63,836 nt of DNA from Pseudoxanthomonas sp. GM95. Lineage in GTDB: Bacteria > Pseudomonadota > Gammaproteobacteria > Xanthomonadales > Xanthomonadaceae. The translations under genes were made by a program, and so were the position numbers. The notes beneath the pieces were generated by a model, which made no database searches, was not told the origin of the DNA, and was given only the letters and a program-made list of their open reading frames with translations. The DNA lies in contig NZ_FOAX01000006.1 in assembly GCF_900109775.1 (NCBI RefSeq), forward strand, positions 1-63,836, written 5' to 3'. Shown in pieces: positions 31,739 to 41,294 of this stretch (position 1 is its first letter; every line of letters starts with the position of its first letter).

Positions 31739-32232
31739 GGCCTATGCGCCACGCTGCGGGACTACTGCTGCTGGCGCTGGTCGTGCTGCCGGTGTCGTCG
31801 GTGTTCGCGTGGCAATCGGCGCAGGCTGATGCACCGGTGCCGGCCGGTCCGCCAGCCCCGCCGCCATATGACGCCAATAGCGGCGATGCCTGGATCGATG
31901 CGCGATTGAAGGATCTCAACGCCTACGCGCCGCGCTACCCCGATGCGTTCGTCGATGAGATCGCGCGCTATCTGGATGTGCCGCGCGGCTATGTGGTCGC
32001 GCTCGGCCAGCAGCCGGGCTGGTCGCCGGGCGATGTCTATTACGCCTGCGCACTGGGCAAGGTGCTGGCGCAGCCGTGCCGGGTCGTGGTGCGCGCCCGT
32101 TCGCAGGACGCGGAAGATGGCTGGAAAGGCGTGGCCAGCCGCGTTGCAGGTACGGGCAAGCCGATACCGACGCGTGCGCTGCGTGAGCTGCTGCGCACGA
32201 GTTACGCGCACTGGGATCGTCCGCTGAACTGA
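31735..32232 (+). CDS. Hypothetical exported protein
   Basis: A 165-residue protein with a signal peptide (~residues 1-25, SSVFAWQ), a Pro-rich stretch, then a conserved-looking domain: DAWIDARLKDLNAYAPRYPDAFVDEIARY, VPRGYVVALGQQPGWSPGDVYYACALG and a short basic end. Family not recognised. It overlaps the HAD gene by ATGA, so the two are translationally coupled, and it converges on the AAA+ ATPase. Confidence 0.65.
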   Translation: MRPMRHAAGLLLLALVVLPVSSVFAWQSAQADAPVPAGPPAPPPYDANSGDAWIDARLKDLNAYAPRYPDAFVDEIARYLDVPRGYVVALGQQPGWSPGDVYYACALGKVLAQPCRVVVRARSQDAEDGWKGVASRVAGTGKPIPTRALRELLRTSYAHWDRPLN

Positions 32233-32245
32233 AGCCGCCGCCGCA

Positions 32246-34462
32246 TCACGATGCGGTGCGGAAGTCCTCCAGCTGCAGTTGCACCGAAGCCGCATCGCCG
32301 GCCTGCACCGCGCGAATGACCGCGCGCTGCTCGGCCTGTTCGACCCAGCTGCGCAGGTCGCGACCGCTAGCGCCTTCGCTGTGGTGGGCGAGCACGTTCG
32401 CAGCATCGTCCAGCACGAAGCCCAGCGGCTTGCCCTGCAGCAGCACCCGCAGCAGCTGCACGCGCGCGTTGGCATCGGGCAGCGGAATCTCCATCCGGCG
32501 CGGGAAGCGCGACAGCACCGCAGCATCCACCTGATCGACGCGGTTGGTCGCCGCCAGCACAAACACATGCTGCCCATGCGCGGCGAAGCCATCGAGCTCC
32601 TGCAGCAGCTGGCCGACGATCTCGGCGGTGAAGCTGTCGCCGTCGCCGCCACGCGCGCCGGCGACGATATCCAGCTCGTCCAGGAACAGCAGCGACGGCG
32701 CCGATTCGCGCGCGCGCTCGAACAGCTCGCGCACCTTCTGCCCGCTTTGGCCGACAAAGCCCTGCTTCAATTCCGCCGTGGAAGCGGCGATGAAACGCAG
32801 CCCGGTCTCGTTGGCCAGGGTGCGCGCGATCTGGGTCTTGCCGGTGCCGGGCGGTCCGTAGAGCAGCAGCCCACGCGGCACGCTGATGCCACGCGCGGCG
32901 AAGGTTTCGGCATCCCTGAGCAGACCTGCAGTGGTCTGCAGCGCTTGCAGCGTTTCTGCGGGGAGTACCAACGATGACCAGCGTGCACTGGCATCGGTCG
33001 CAGTCGAGCCTTGTGCGCGACTGCGACTGGTGAATGCGTCCAGCACCGCATCGGTGAGCGGCCCCTCGTGTTCGCGATGCAGGCGCCGGGCCAGGCTGGA
33101 CAGCTCGCGCCCGGACAGGCCCTGGGTGAACTGTGCCGTGTTCGGCGGCAGGACGTGCGCGGCACCCAGCGTCTGCAGTTCGTCCTGCAAGATCTGCAGG
33201 CGCGCGTCGCGGTCGGGTAGGCCCAGTTCGATCTGTTCGTCGAAGCGCGACAGCACAGCTGCATCCAGCAGGTCGCGGCGGTTGGTCGCCCCGATCACCC
33301 ACACATTTACCCGCTGAGAAAACCCATCCCAGCGCGCCAGGAACGCGTTGACGATGTCCTCGACGAATCCATCAGTATTGACCGCGCCGCGCCGTGCGAA
33401 TACGCCGTCGCATTCGTCGACGAAGATCACCGCGCGCGGCTCGGCCAGGGCGCGATCCCACAGCTCGCGCACGCGCTCGGAACTTTGGCCGATATGGCCG
33501 GCTTTCAGGTCGGGCAACGACAGCGGGAAGAACGCACAGCCCATGCTGTCGGCCAGGGCGCGCGCCACGCGCGTCTTGCCGGTGCCGGGCGGCCCGTACA
33601 ACAGCAGGCCGCGCGTGGCCGAGGCGCTGCCGGCGTCGAAGTGGGCCGCCAGCGACTGCACGCGCAGCCGCACGACGGCGGGCACATGCAGCCCGGCCCA
33701 GGCAATCTCCGGATCGACCGCCGCGCGATCGCGCCGGGTCGAGCGCAGTACGCGGCTGCGTTCCAGCGCCGCGGCGTTGGCCAGGTAGCGATCGCAGGCT
33801 TCGTCGAAGGCATGGGCGAGCGTGTGCGTGGCCTCGCGCAGCGGCGGCAACACGTTGTCCTGGTGCAGCTCGCGGTCCCACACGCTGACCGGCAGCCGGC
33901 CTTCGGTGCGCAGCGGGATGATCGCCACGCCGCGTTCGCCGCGCGCGCTGATCGACACCACGATGTCACCATCCTCCACGCCCAGTGCGCGGCGCCAGTA
34001 GACCTTGCCGAACCCGCTGGTCGTGTCGGGCGAGGGCGCGACCAGATACGCATCCGGGTGCAGGCCGCTGCCGTCGGTACTCTCCAGGCGCATCAGGCGG
34101 AAGCGATGGCCGGCCAGCGACAGACGCGGCCGCAGCCAGGTTTCCAGCCACCACGCGGCAACCAGCGGCAGCAGCACCGGCGCGTACGCCAGCCACGGCT
34201 GTTTCAGACCGATATGCCAGACCCAGCCCAGCCCGGAGGCGGCGACCAGTACCGTCCACCAGGACACCTGCCAGGCCGGCGCCGGGCGTCCGCGTTCAGC
34301 GCCCGAGCGCGGTGGCTGCAGCAGCGCGCGCATCTGGCGGGTGGCGAACTGGCGCCGCAGCACGCGGTCGATGCCGCGCGAGAAGGCCAGCAGTTCGGCC
34401 TCGGTGGCCTTGAGGTCCTGTGCGTGCGCGGCGGCGCGGGAGGAGGGCGTCGTGCGATCCAT
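32246..34462 (-). CDS. Membrane-anchored tandem AAA+ ATPase
   Basis: A 738-residue protein with two AAA+ modules. Residues ~65-110 contain two hydrophobic helices (WTVLVAASGLGWVWHIG and YAPVLLPLVAAWWLETWL). A ~150-residue substrate-binding-like region follows. Module 1 has GLLLYGPPGTGKTRVARAL and Walker B AVIFVDECDGVF. Module 2 has GLLLYGPPGTGKTQIARTL and LLFLDELDIVAG, each followed by NRxDxxDAAVLSRF sensor/arginine-finger segments. The pattern resembles CDC48/FtsH-class unfoldases but without a protease domain. The ATG at 34462 was chosen because it begins the structured sequence. Substrate unknown. Confidence 0.85.
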   Translation of the reverse strand: MDRTTPSSRAAAHAQDLKATEAELLAFSRGIDRVLRRQFATRQMRALLQPPRSGAERGRPAPAWQVSWWTVLVAASGLGWVWHIGLKQPWLAYAPVLLPLVAAWWLETWLRPRLSLAGHRFRLMRLESTDGSGLHPDAYLVAPSPDTTSGFGKVYWRRALGVEDGDIVVSISARGERGVAIIPLRTEGRLPVSVWDRELHQDNVLPPLREATHTLAHAFDEACDRYLANAAALERSRVLRSTRRDRAAVDPEIAWAGLHVPAVVRLRVQSLAAHFDAGSASATRGLLLYGPPGTGKTRVARALADSMGCAFFPLSLPDLKAGHIGQSSERVRELWDRALAEPRAVIFVDECDGVFARRGAVNTDGFVEDIVNAFLARWDGFSQRVNVWVIGATNRRDLLDAAVLSRFDEQIELGLPDRDARLQILQDELQTLGAAHVLPPNTAQFTQGLSGRELSSLARRLHREHEGPLTDAVLDAFTSRSRAQGSTATDASARWSSLVLPAETLQALQTTAGLLRDAETFAARGISVPRGLLLYGPPGTGKTQIARTLANETGLRFIAASTAELKQGFVGQSGQKVRELFERARESAPSLLFLDELDIVAGARGGDGDSFTAEIVGQLLQELDGFAAHGQHVFVLAATNRVDQVDAAVLSRFPRRMEIPLPDANARVQLLRVLLQGKPLGFVLDDAANVLAHHSEGASGRDLRSWVEQAEQRAVIRAVQAGDAASVQLQLEDFRTAS

Positions 34463-35278
34463 GCAAGTTCCAGCGCCCGCACCATGCCGGCGCGCAGCAG
34501 CCGGTATAGGACGTGCCGGTGACACGTGCAAGCGCGCCAGTCGCGCGCAGGGACGCCGGTCGCAAGGCCGCGCGCGGCAAGCGGGCATAATGGCGGCCTT
34601 CCCGTTTCCCGCCGCGGCCCGTCACACGACGCGTCGCTTCCGTGCCCGCCGATGACCCACCCCTTGATTCAAGTCGCGCCGATGATGGAGCGGGAATAAT
34701 TGTCATATAAAACAATTGCTTGCGTTTGTTCGTGTGCATTTTTTGTGCAATTGGGTTCAGCGCCTTGTGTATTGAACCGGGGCGTTTGACCGCCATGAGC
34801 GTCTGATGCAGAAGGGCTAGGAGCTGCAAGTTGCGCGCACGGCGATTGGCGAAAGCTAGATCAGTTGCTTGTCACGTTTCCGTAGCGTGCCGCTGAACAT
34901 GAGCGAAAATGCCGTCACTTCGGCAATGCCGCGCGCTGGGTTCGCTGGAATTCTGGTTATCGGGCGAAGCTTTAGAGCGCTGGTCAGGACAGTGCCGGAT
35001 GGGGTGCTTCTGTTGAGGACAGACTGCGCAGACCACCACCGCACCCCGCTGTAGGTGATCCGCCAGGCGGAGACTACATCGGACGGTGCGCGCTTCCGGG
35101 AGCGGGGAAAGGTGACGCAGGCTTAAGCATGCTGTCTGCATGGCCACAGAAAGAGTGACAGAAATACTGTTTCGGCCTGAAGCTATGCTTCTCGAAAAAA
35201 TGCATGCCGCGTCGTTAGACAGGTGGAAGTGATGAAGCCACACGGCGCGATCAAGGCAACTGAGGAGCAAAGAAGAGC
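34463..35278. other. Island junction region without intact genes
   Basis: About 800 bases. The left ~190 bases should carry the promoter of the interrupted dusA. The dusA stub is at 34652-34699. The sequence then becomes AT-richer, with an AATTGT...ACAATT inverted repeat at 34698-34717. Frames at 34856-35054 on both strands have no ribosome binding site and no recognisable domain. I see no intact integrase here. Confidence 0.5.
34652..34699 (+). pseudogene. dusA: 5' stub of dusA, probable island attachment site
   Basis: A 15-codon frame reading MTHPLIQVAPMMERE then stop. IQVAPMM matches the conserved start of tRNA-dihydrouridine synthase A, where VAPMM is normally followed by DWTD. Here the match stops after ATGATGGA. 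The 5' end of dusA is a known integration site for phages and genomic islands, so 34672-34689 probably lies in the attL core. The rest of dusA is not in the window. Confidence 0.6.
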
Positions 35279-38200
35279 ATGAGGCTCGTCAAAAACAGTG
35301 GCACGGACCGTGTCGTCGATTTGCTAGGCCCATTCCTGAAATCTGGCAAACAGCTAGGGTGCATGACGCCAGCGCTTTCATTGTTCGCCTTCCAGGAACT
35401 GCAGGAAGCGCTTGCTGGATTGGATCGTGTGCAGCTGATCTTGCCCCCGGTCGATGACGCACTCGATTTCCTTGGTGTAGAGGCTGATCGTGCCGCGCGT
35501 AATAAATTGCAGGCTCGATGGCTGGCAAACGAGTGTGCAAAGTGGCTCGACGGTAACGTCGAAGTACGCCGGGCACGCGGCCGGGTGCCGCAAGGTGCGG
35601 CTATTGTGCATGCGTCGGACGGCACGGCCGACCAAGTAGTAATGGGTTCGTTCGCCTTCAGTACGGACGGCCTCGGCTTGACGCCTGGGAACCCACTAAG
35701 CCTGATCCAAGCATCGGAGTCTGCTGAAGAGGCTGCGCAGCTCGCTCGCTGGCTTGAACAGCAATGGGCAGCACTGCAGGGGCAGCCCGACAGTCGGCTA
35801 CCGCTGATCGAAGCTCTGCGCGGCATGGGCCAGCACCGCGCACCATCTACCCTCTACGCCGCCATCTTGAACCATCTGTTCGGGAGTCGAGGCGACGAGA
35901 TGGACGAAGAGCGGATCGTCAAGTCTGCAACGGGCATTCGTAATACCGTCGTATGGAAGAAACTGTTCAAGTTTCAGCGTGATGGTGTCGTCGGCGCCAT
36001 CGACAAGCTGGCCCGTTTTGGAGGGTGCATCATCGCGGACAGCGTCGGTCTCGGTAAGACCTTCGAAGCTTTGGCGGTGATCAAGTACCACGAGCTTCGC
36101 AACGACCGCGTGCTGGTGTTAGCACCCAAGCGCCTGCGCGACAACTGGACGCTCTACAAGTCCAACGACAAGCGTAACGTGCTGGCAGCGGACCGCTACA
36201 ACTACGACGTGCTGAACCACACCGACCTGTCGCGTGATGGCGGTAGTTCCGGGGACATCGACCTAGCCCAAGTGAACTGGGGCAACTACGACCTTGTTGT
36301 CATCGATGAGAGCCATAACTTTCGCAATAAGAAGTCGCCGCGTCAGGGCACTGAAACCCGCTACGACCGGCTCATGCGCAAGATCATCAAGGATGGCGTC
36401 AAGACGCGTGTGCTGATGTTGTCGGCAACGCCAGTGAACAATCGCTTGGCCGACCTGAAGAACCAGATCGCGTTCGTTACCGAGGGCGAAGACACTGCGT
36501 TGGTCGCACATGGTATCGACAGCATCGAGCAGACGACTCGTAAGGCCCAAATCCAGTTCAATCGCTGGTTGGCTATGGACGAGGCCGAGCGCACGCCCGG
36601 CCACCTTGTTGAAATGCTGGGCTTTGACTACTTCACGCTCCTGGATCACCTGACCATCGCGCGCTCACGCCGGCACGTAGAGAAGTATTACGGCACCTCC
36701 GAGACTGGTAAATTTCCTGGGCGCCTGCCCCCTATCAACATCAAAGCAGACGTGGACTTGGCAGGTCAGTTCCGCGCAATTAAGGACATCAACCTCGAGA
36801 TTCGGCGCCTTAACTTGGCCAGCTATGCCCCACTCCGTTATGTGCTGCCGCACAAACAGGCGGCCTACGACGCCAAGTACAGCACCGAAATCCGGGGCGG
36901 CGAAAGTTTCTTCCGGCAGACCGACCGTGAAGAAAGCCTGATCCATCTGCTGCGGGTCAACGTGCTCAAGCGCATGGAGAGCGCCGTGTCTTCGTTCGCG
37001 CTGACAATTCAACGACAGCTCAAGGACGTGGAAGCGGTGCTGGCACATATCGAAGCCCACCACGAAGGCATCGAAGAAATTGACATCGCCGACGTGGACA
37101 TCGACGATCCGGCGTTCGAGTCCCTATTGGTCGGCCGCAAGGTCAAGGTCTTGCTGACTGACGTGGACCTCATCCGCTGGAAGCAAGACCTCATCGAGGA
37201 TCGTAACCGACTAGCTACGCTACTGGCCGCTGCACAGCAGGTGGACGCGGCGCGCGACGCCAAGTTGGCCAAGCTACGCGACATGGTCGAGCAGAAGTGC
37301 CGCCAGCCTATCAACGCCGGTAACCGCAAAATTATCGTATTCACGGCGTTCTCGGACACCGCGCAATATCTCTACGCCAATCTCGCATTCTGGGCCAAGG
37401 CAACGCTCGGTATCGACGTTGGCTTGGTCACCGGCAGTGCTGGCATCCAGACCACGTTGCCAGGTCTGCGCAAAAGCATGAGCAGCGTGCTATCGGCCTT
37501 CGCGCCGCGCGCCAAAGAGCGCCCGGTCGACATGGCGGACGAGGGCGAGATTGACTTGCTTATTGCCACCGACTGTATCTCTGAAGGCCAGAACCTGCAG
37601 GACTGCGACTGGTTGGTCAACTACGACATCCACTGGAATCCGGTTCGGATCATCCAGCGCTTCGGTCGTATCGATCGCATCGGCTCACCGAACCAAAGCA
37701 TCCAACTGGTGAACTTCTGGCCCAACATGGAGCTTGAGGAGTACATCGGCCTGGAGCAGCGCGTTAGCGGACGCATGGTGCTTCTAGACGTCTCGGCTAC
37801 CGGCGAGGAAAACCTGATCGAGCAGCAGTCGGGCGACCCGATGAATGACCTTGAATATAGGCGCAAGCAACTGCTCAAACTGCAAGACACGGTCATCGAC
37901 ATGGAAGATCTGAGCAACGGTGTGTCCATTACCGACCTGACGTTGACGGATTTCCGCATCGACCTGGCGCAATACCTAAAAGAAAACCCAGGTGAACTCG
38001 ACGCCCTCCCGCTGGGCAGCTATGCCGTCACCACTAGCATTGAAGCCGACATTGAGCCCGGCATCATTTTCTGCTTGCGGGCCGAAGGTACCGCGGCAGC
38101 CAATGGGCAACAGTCTGATTACCCGCTAGCCCCTATTTACTTGGCCCATGTTGGTAATGACGGAGCTGTGTTGCTTCCCTACCCGCAGGCAAAGCGCATC

Positions 38201-38476
38201 CTGGACAGGCTTAAGCGGCTGGCGCTCGGGCGCGAGCTGCCAGACGCCGCCGCCTGCGCCACGTTCGACAAGCACACCAAGCGAGGCGAGGACATGCAGC
38301 AAGCACAGAAGCTGCTTGCCGCTGCCGTGGCGTCTATTGTAGGAAAGAGCGAAGAGCGCGCCGTGGCTAGTCTGTTCTCGCCTGGCGGCACCCATGCGCT
38401 GAAAGGCGAGTTCGCCGGCAGTAACGACTTCGAGGTGGCTGCCTTCATGGTGGTGCTCCCAGGAGTTGCTGCGTGA
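35279..38476 (+). CDS. SNF2-type helicase with PLD-like N-terminus (defence-associated)
   Basis: A 1065-residue superfamily 2 ATPase. Residues ~1-170 look like a phospholipase-D-type fold with a degenerate HKD motif (HASDGTADQVVMGSFAFS). The helicase core has Walker A ADSVGLGKTFE (~residue 255), the DESH box in LVVIDESHNF (~342), LSATPVNN, a C-terminal lobe with TDCISEGQNLQDCDWLVNYD, and the Q/R motif RFGRIDRIGSP (~795). It is the first gene of the type III-like restriction cassette. GAGGAG precedes its ATG, and its TGA overlaps the DUF4391 start. It probably translocates on DNA; nuclease activity of the N-terminus is doubtful. Confidence 0.85.
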   Translation: MRLVKNSGTDRVVDLLGPFLKSGKQLGCMTPALSLFAFQELQEALAGLDRVQLILPPVDDALDFLGVEADRAARNKLQARWLANECAKWLDGNVEVRRARGRVPQGAAIVHASDGTADQVVMGSFAFSTDGLGLTPGNPLSLIQASESAEEAAQLARWLEQQWAALQGQPDSRLPLIEALRGMGQHRAPSTLYAAILNHLFGSRGDEMDEERIVKSATGIRNTVVWKKLFKFQRDGVVGAIDKLARFGGCIIADSVGLGKTFEALAVIKYHELRNDRVLVLAPKRLRDNWTLYKSNDKRNVLAADRYNYDVLNHTDLSRDGGSSGDIDLAQVNWGNYDLVVIDESHNFRNKKSPRQGTETRYDRLMRKIIKDGVKTRVLMLSATPVNNRLADLKNQIAFVTEGEDTALVAHGIDSIEQTTRKAQIQFNRWLAMDEAERTPGHLVEMLGFDYFTLLDHLTIARSRRHVEKYYGTSETGKFPGRLPPINIKADVDLAGQFRAIKDINLEIRRLNLASYAPLRYVLPHKQAAYDAKYSTEIRGGESFFRQTDREESLIHLLRVNVLKRMESAVSSFALTIQRQLKDVEAVLAHIEAHHEGIEEIDIADVDIDDPAFESLLVGRKVKVLLTDVDLIRWKQDLIEDRNRLATLLAAAQQVDAARDAKLAKLRDMVEQKCRQPINAGNRKIIVFTAFSDTAQYLYANLAFWAKATLGIDVGLVTGSAGIQTTLPGLRKSMSSVLSAFAPRAKERPVDMADEGEIDLLIATDCISEGQNLQDCDWLVNYDIHWNPVRIIQRFGRIDRIGSPNQSIQLVNFWPNMELEEYIGLEQRVSGRMVLLDVSATGEENLIEQQSGDPMNDLEYRRKQLLKLQDTVIDMEDLSNGVSITDLTLTDFRIDLAQYLKENPGELDALPLGSYAVTTSIEADIEPGIIFCLRAEGTAAANGQQSDYPLAPIYLAHVGNDGAVLLPYPQAKRILDRLKRLALGRELPDAAACATFDKHTKRGEDMQQAQKLLAAAVASIVGKSEERAVASLFSPGGTHALKGEFAGSNDFEVAAFMVVLPGVAA

Positions 38477-39270
38477 CGTTGCGCGCGCCCACGAGCTTTG
38501 TAGTCTCGGCACTTGGCTTGCCCGCCAGTTGTCGGGTGGATCAGCGCGTCCCGAAGAAGATGCTGGTCGAAAATGGCGCGCCCACCAGCGCAGACAGACG
38601 ACTAATCAACGACTGTGTTGAAGAAGTCCAGTGGCTTGCCGCTCTGAAGCCAAACACCGTGGGCGTAGCCGACTACCTTGACGGCGAACGCGAGTATCTA
38701 GAAGTGGCAGTGTTGTGTGTCACCGCAAGGCATGCACCGCAGGGCGAAGGCGGCAACGCCACCAGGTCGCCCAATATCACCCGCCTGGCCGAGTTGTTGC
38801 ATCGGGCTGTGCCTTACCCCGCGCTGCTGCTGCTGGCCGCACCTCAGGGCCTGTTTCTGTCTCTGGCGCACAAGCGTTGGGCGCAGAACGAGGCTGGCAA
38901 AGTAGTGCTGGATGGCGAGCCGGCTACAGTGGACCTGGCACTTGATATAACGGCCGAACACCCATTTGTGCAGGCTCTGGCCCTGGCCCGCCAGCCCCAG
39001 GCCAACCTGCTGGTCCTCTACCAGGGCTGGATGGACTGCCTGACCGACTGGCAGGCGGCCAAAGTTACTGGCACCTTCACCGCCGCCACCACACCGGCGC
39101 AGACTGCTGCACGCCGCGAAGCTCTGCGCACCTGCCAACGGCTGGAGCTGGAGGGCGCTCGATTGCGCGCGCTAGCGGCTAAGGAAAAGCAGATGGCCAA
39201 ACAGGTAGACCTGAACCTCGCGCTCAAGCGCCTGCAGGCTGACCTGGCAATGGCTCGAGAACAACTTTGA
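38473..39270 (+). CDS. DUF4391 domain protein
   Basis: A 265-residue protein. The N-terminal part (FVVSALGLPASCRVDQRVPKKML, then VEEVQWLAALKPNTVGV) matches DUF4391, a family almost always encoded between a SNF2 helicase and a type III-like methyltransferase. The last ~60 residues are charged and helical (EGARLRALAAKEKQMAKQVDLNL), probably a coiled coil for complex assembly. The GTG at 38473 overlaps the helicase stop (GTGA) and has AGGAG upstream. Molecular role not established. Confidence 0.8.
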   Translation: MTLRAPTSFVVSALGLPASCRVDQRVPKKMLVENGAPTSADRRLINDCVEEVQWLAALKPNTVGVADYLDGEREYLEVAVLCVTARHAPQGEGGNATRSPNITRLAELLHRAVPYPALLLLAAPQGLFLSLAHKRWAQNEAGKVVLDGEPATVDLALDITAEHPFVQALALARQPQANLLVLYQGWMDCLTDWQAAKVTGTFTAATTPAQTAARREALRTCQRLELEGARLRALAAKEKQMAKQVDLNLALKRLQADLAMAREQL

Positions 39271-39293
39271 ACAAACAGATACCGGAGCACACG

Positions 39294-41213
39294 ATGCAGA
39301 AGATCGTCGCAACCAGTGCGGAGGCGCAATCAGTTGACCTGACGGCGGCCAATATAGAGCAGCTCAAAGTGCTGTTTCCCGAGTTGATCACCGAGGGGTC
39401 GAGCGGCGTGATCGTTAATGTGGACGTACTTAAGTCGCTTGTAGGCGACAAAACGGCAACCGATGCCGATGAGAAGTACGGCCTCAATTGGCATGGGAAA
39501 CGCCAAGCACGAACGCTGGCGCTGACGCCCAGCACTGGAACACTGCGCCCATGCCCAGATGAAAGTGTCGATTGGGACACTACCCAGAATGTGGTAATCG
39601 AAGGCGACAATCTGGAAGCGTTGAAGCTTTTGCAGAAAAGTTACGCCGGTAAAGTCAAGCTCATCTACATCGACCCTCCTTACAATACCGGTAGTGATTT
39701 CGTATATCCAGATGATTTTCGAGACAACATCAAGAATTACCTTGAAATTACTGGGCAGCTCGAAAATGCGCGGAAGATCTCCAGCAATAGCGAGGCTGGA
39801 GGGCGTTTTCACACTGACTGGCTAAACATGATGTACCCGCGGCTAAAGCTCGCGAGAGCGCTGCTCAGGGAAGATGGGGTGATTTTCGTTAGCATTGACG
39901 ATACGGAGCTTGCAAATTTGCAATGTCTCTTGAGTGAAATTTTTGGCGAAGAGAACTTTCAAGCAAACATCAGTTGGCAAAAAAGATATACGCGCAGTAA
40001 CAACACTGTCGACTTCACTACGGTTGTTGAGCATATTCTCGTGTATTCCAGAAGCGAGAGTTTTTCAGTCAACTTGCTCGATAGAACAAAAGATGCTGAT
40101 GCTCGATATACCAACCCTGACAAAGATCCTCGCGGACCATGGAAGGGTGCTTCGATTCTTAATCCCGCGACGCCCCAACAACGCCCCAATCTTTGCTATC
40201 CGATAAAAAATCCGAATACCGGTCAAGTAACAAATCCAAGCACAAATGCGTGGAGAAGGTCTCGTTCGGAATTTGAAAGGCTTCAGTCGGAAGGAAGGCT
40301 CTACTGGGGGATTGATGGTAAGCAACCATTGCCTGCGATCAAGATGTTTCTCTCGGACGCAAGGGATATTACTCCAATAAATTTGTGGGAGCACACCTAT
40401 GCCGGGAACACAGATGATGGCACAAGGGATCTGAAGAAAATATTGGGTGAAAAGGTATTTGACAACCCAAAACCAGTGCAGTTGATCAATAGAGTTATTG
40501 AGCATGGAAGCGACAAGGATTCCATTATATTGGATTTCTTTGCGGGTTCTGGGACTACCGGGCAGGCGGTGCTGTCCCAGAACGCGATCGATGGTGGAAC
40601 GCGTCGTTACATACTCGTCCAAGTTCCTGAGCCTCTCGATCAAGGAGATAAACTTCAAAAGGCTGCTGCTGACTACTGCGCGCAAATTCATCGCCCGCTT
40701 AGCATCGCCGAAATCACCAAGGAGCGTTTAAGGAGAGTCGGCAAGAAGATACAGGACGAAAATCCTATATTTGGTGGAGATCTTGGCTTTCGAGCGTTCA
40801 AGTTGGGTGCCACAAATATCCGCGCATGGAGTCCGGATCGAACAGATCTTGTCAAGACGCTGCTAGATCATGAGGAAAATATTCAGGCTGGCAGAACTCA
40901 GCGAGATGTACTTTACGAGCTTATTTTAAAGCGGGGGCTGGATTTGTGCGTGCCGATGGAAGTTAGAAAAATAGCATCGAAAGACGTGTATGCCGTCGGT
41001 GGCGGTGTTCTTATTGCTTGTTTGAGTGAAGAGATTTCTAGCGAAGACGTTGAGCAATTGGCCCGCGGCATCGTTCAGTGGCACCAAGAGCTCAGCCCGG
41101 TGGGTGAGGCCACGTGCATATTCAGAGATGGTGCCTTTTCTGATGATGTGGTTAAGGTCAATATGGCCGCAATTCTTGAGCAAAGCGGAATGGCGAATGT
41201 TCACAGTCTTTAG
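39294..41213 (+). CDS. Site-specific DNA-methyltransferase, type III Mod-like
   Basis: A 639-residue beta-class N6-adenine/N4-cytosine methyltransferase. Motif IV DPPYNTG (from Asp127) precedes motif I DFFAGSGTT (~residue 416), the permuted beta order. The target-recognition region lies between and after them, and a C-terminal ~200-residue domain follows. It resembles type III Mod subunits. The ATG at 39294 with GGAG seven bases upstream was preferred to TTG 39267. Codon usage becomes AT-richer in the middle (39.7-41.0 kb), consistent with an exchanged recognition region. It probably protects self DNA within the cassette. Confidence 0.88.
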   Translation: MQKIVATSAEAQSVDLTAANIEQLKVLFPELITEGSSGVIVNVDVLKSLVGDKTATDADEKYGLNWHGKRQARTLALTPSTGTLRPCPDESVDWDTTQNVVIEGDNLEALKLLQKSYAGKVKLIYIDPPYNTGSDFVYPDDFRDNIKNYLEITGQLENARKISSNSEAGGRFHTDWLNMMYPRLKLARALLREDGVIFVSIDDTELANLQCLLSEIFGEENFQANISWQKRYTRSNNTVDFTTVVEHILVYSRSESFSVNLLDRTKDADARYTNPDKDPRGPWKGASILNPATPQQRPNLCYPIKNPNTGQVTNPSTNAWRRSRSEFERLQSEGRLYWGIDGKQPLPAIKMFLSDARDITPINLWEHTYAGNTDDGTRDLKKILGEKVFDNPKPVQLINRVIEHGSDKDSIILDFFAGSGTTGQAVLSQNAIDGGTRRYILVQVPEPLDQGDKLQKAAADYCAQIHRPLSIAEITKERLRRVGKKIQDENPIFGGDLGFRAFKLGATNIRAWSPDRTDLVKTLLDHEENIQAGRTQRDVLYELILKRGLDLCVPMEVRKIASKDVYAVGGGVLIACLSEEISSEDVEQLARGIVQWHQELSPVGEATCIFRDGAFSDDVVKVNMAAILEQSGMANVHSL

Positions 41214-41294
41214 GAGGTCAAGGCTGTTGAGTTAACTTGATCGCGCCATTGTTTGAAATCAATTTTTACGACTGCGACGCAAGAGGATTGTAAG

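Noticed and set aside
34856..35054. Overlapping 60-codon frames on both strands near the island junction, considered as an integrase remnant.
   Set aside because: No catalytic Arg/His/Tyr motifs of tyrosine recombinases can be seen.
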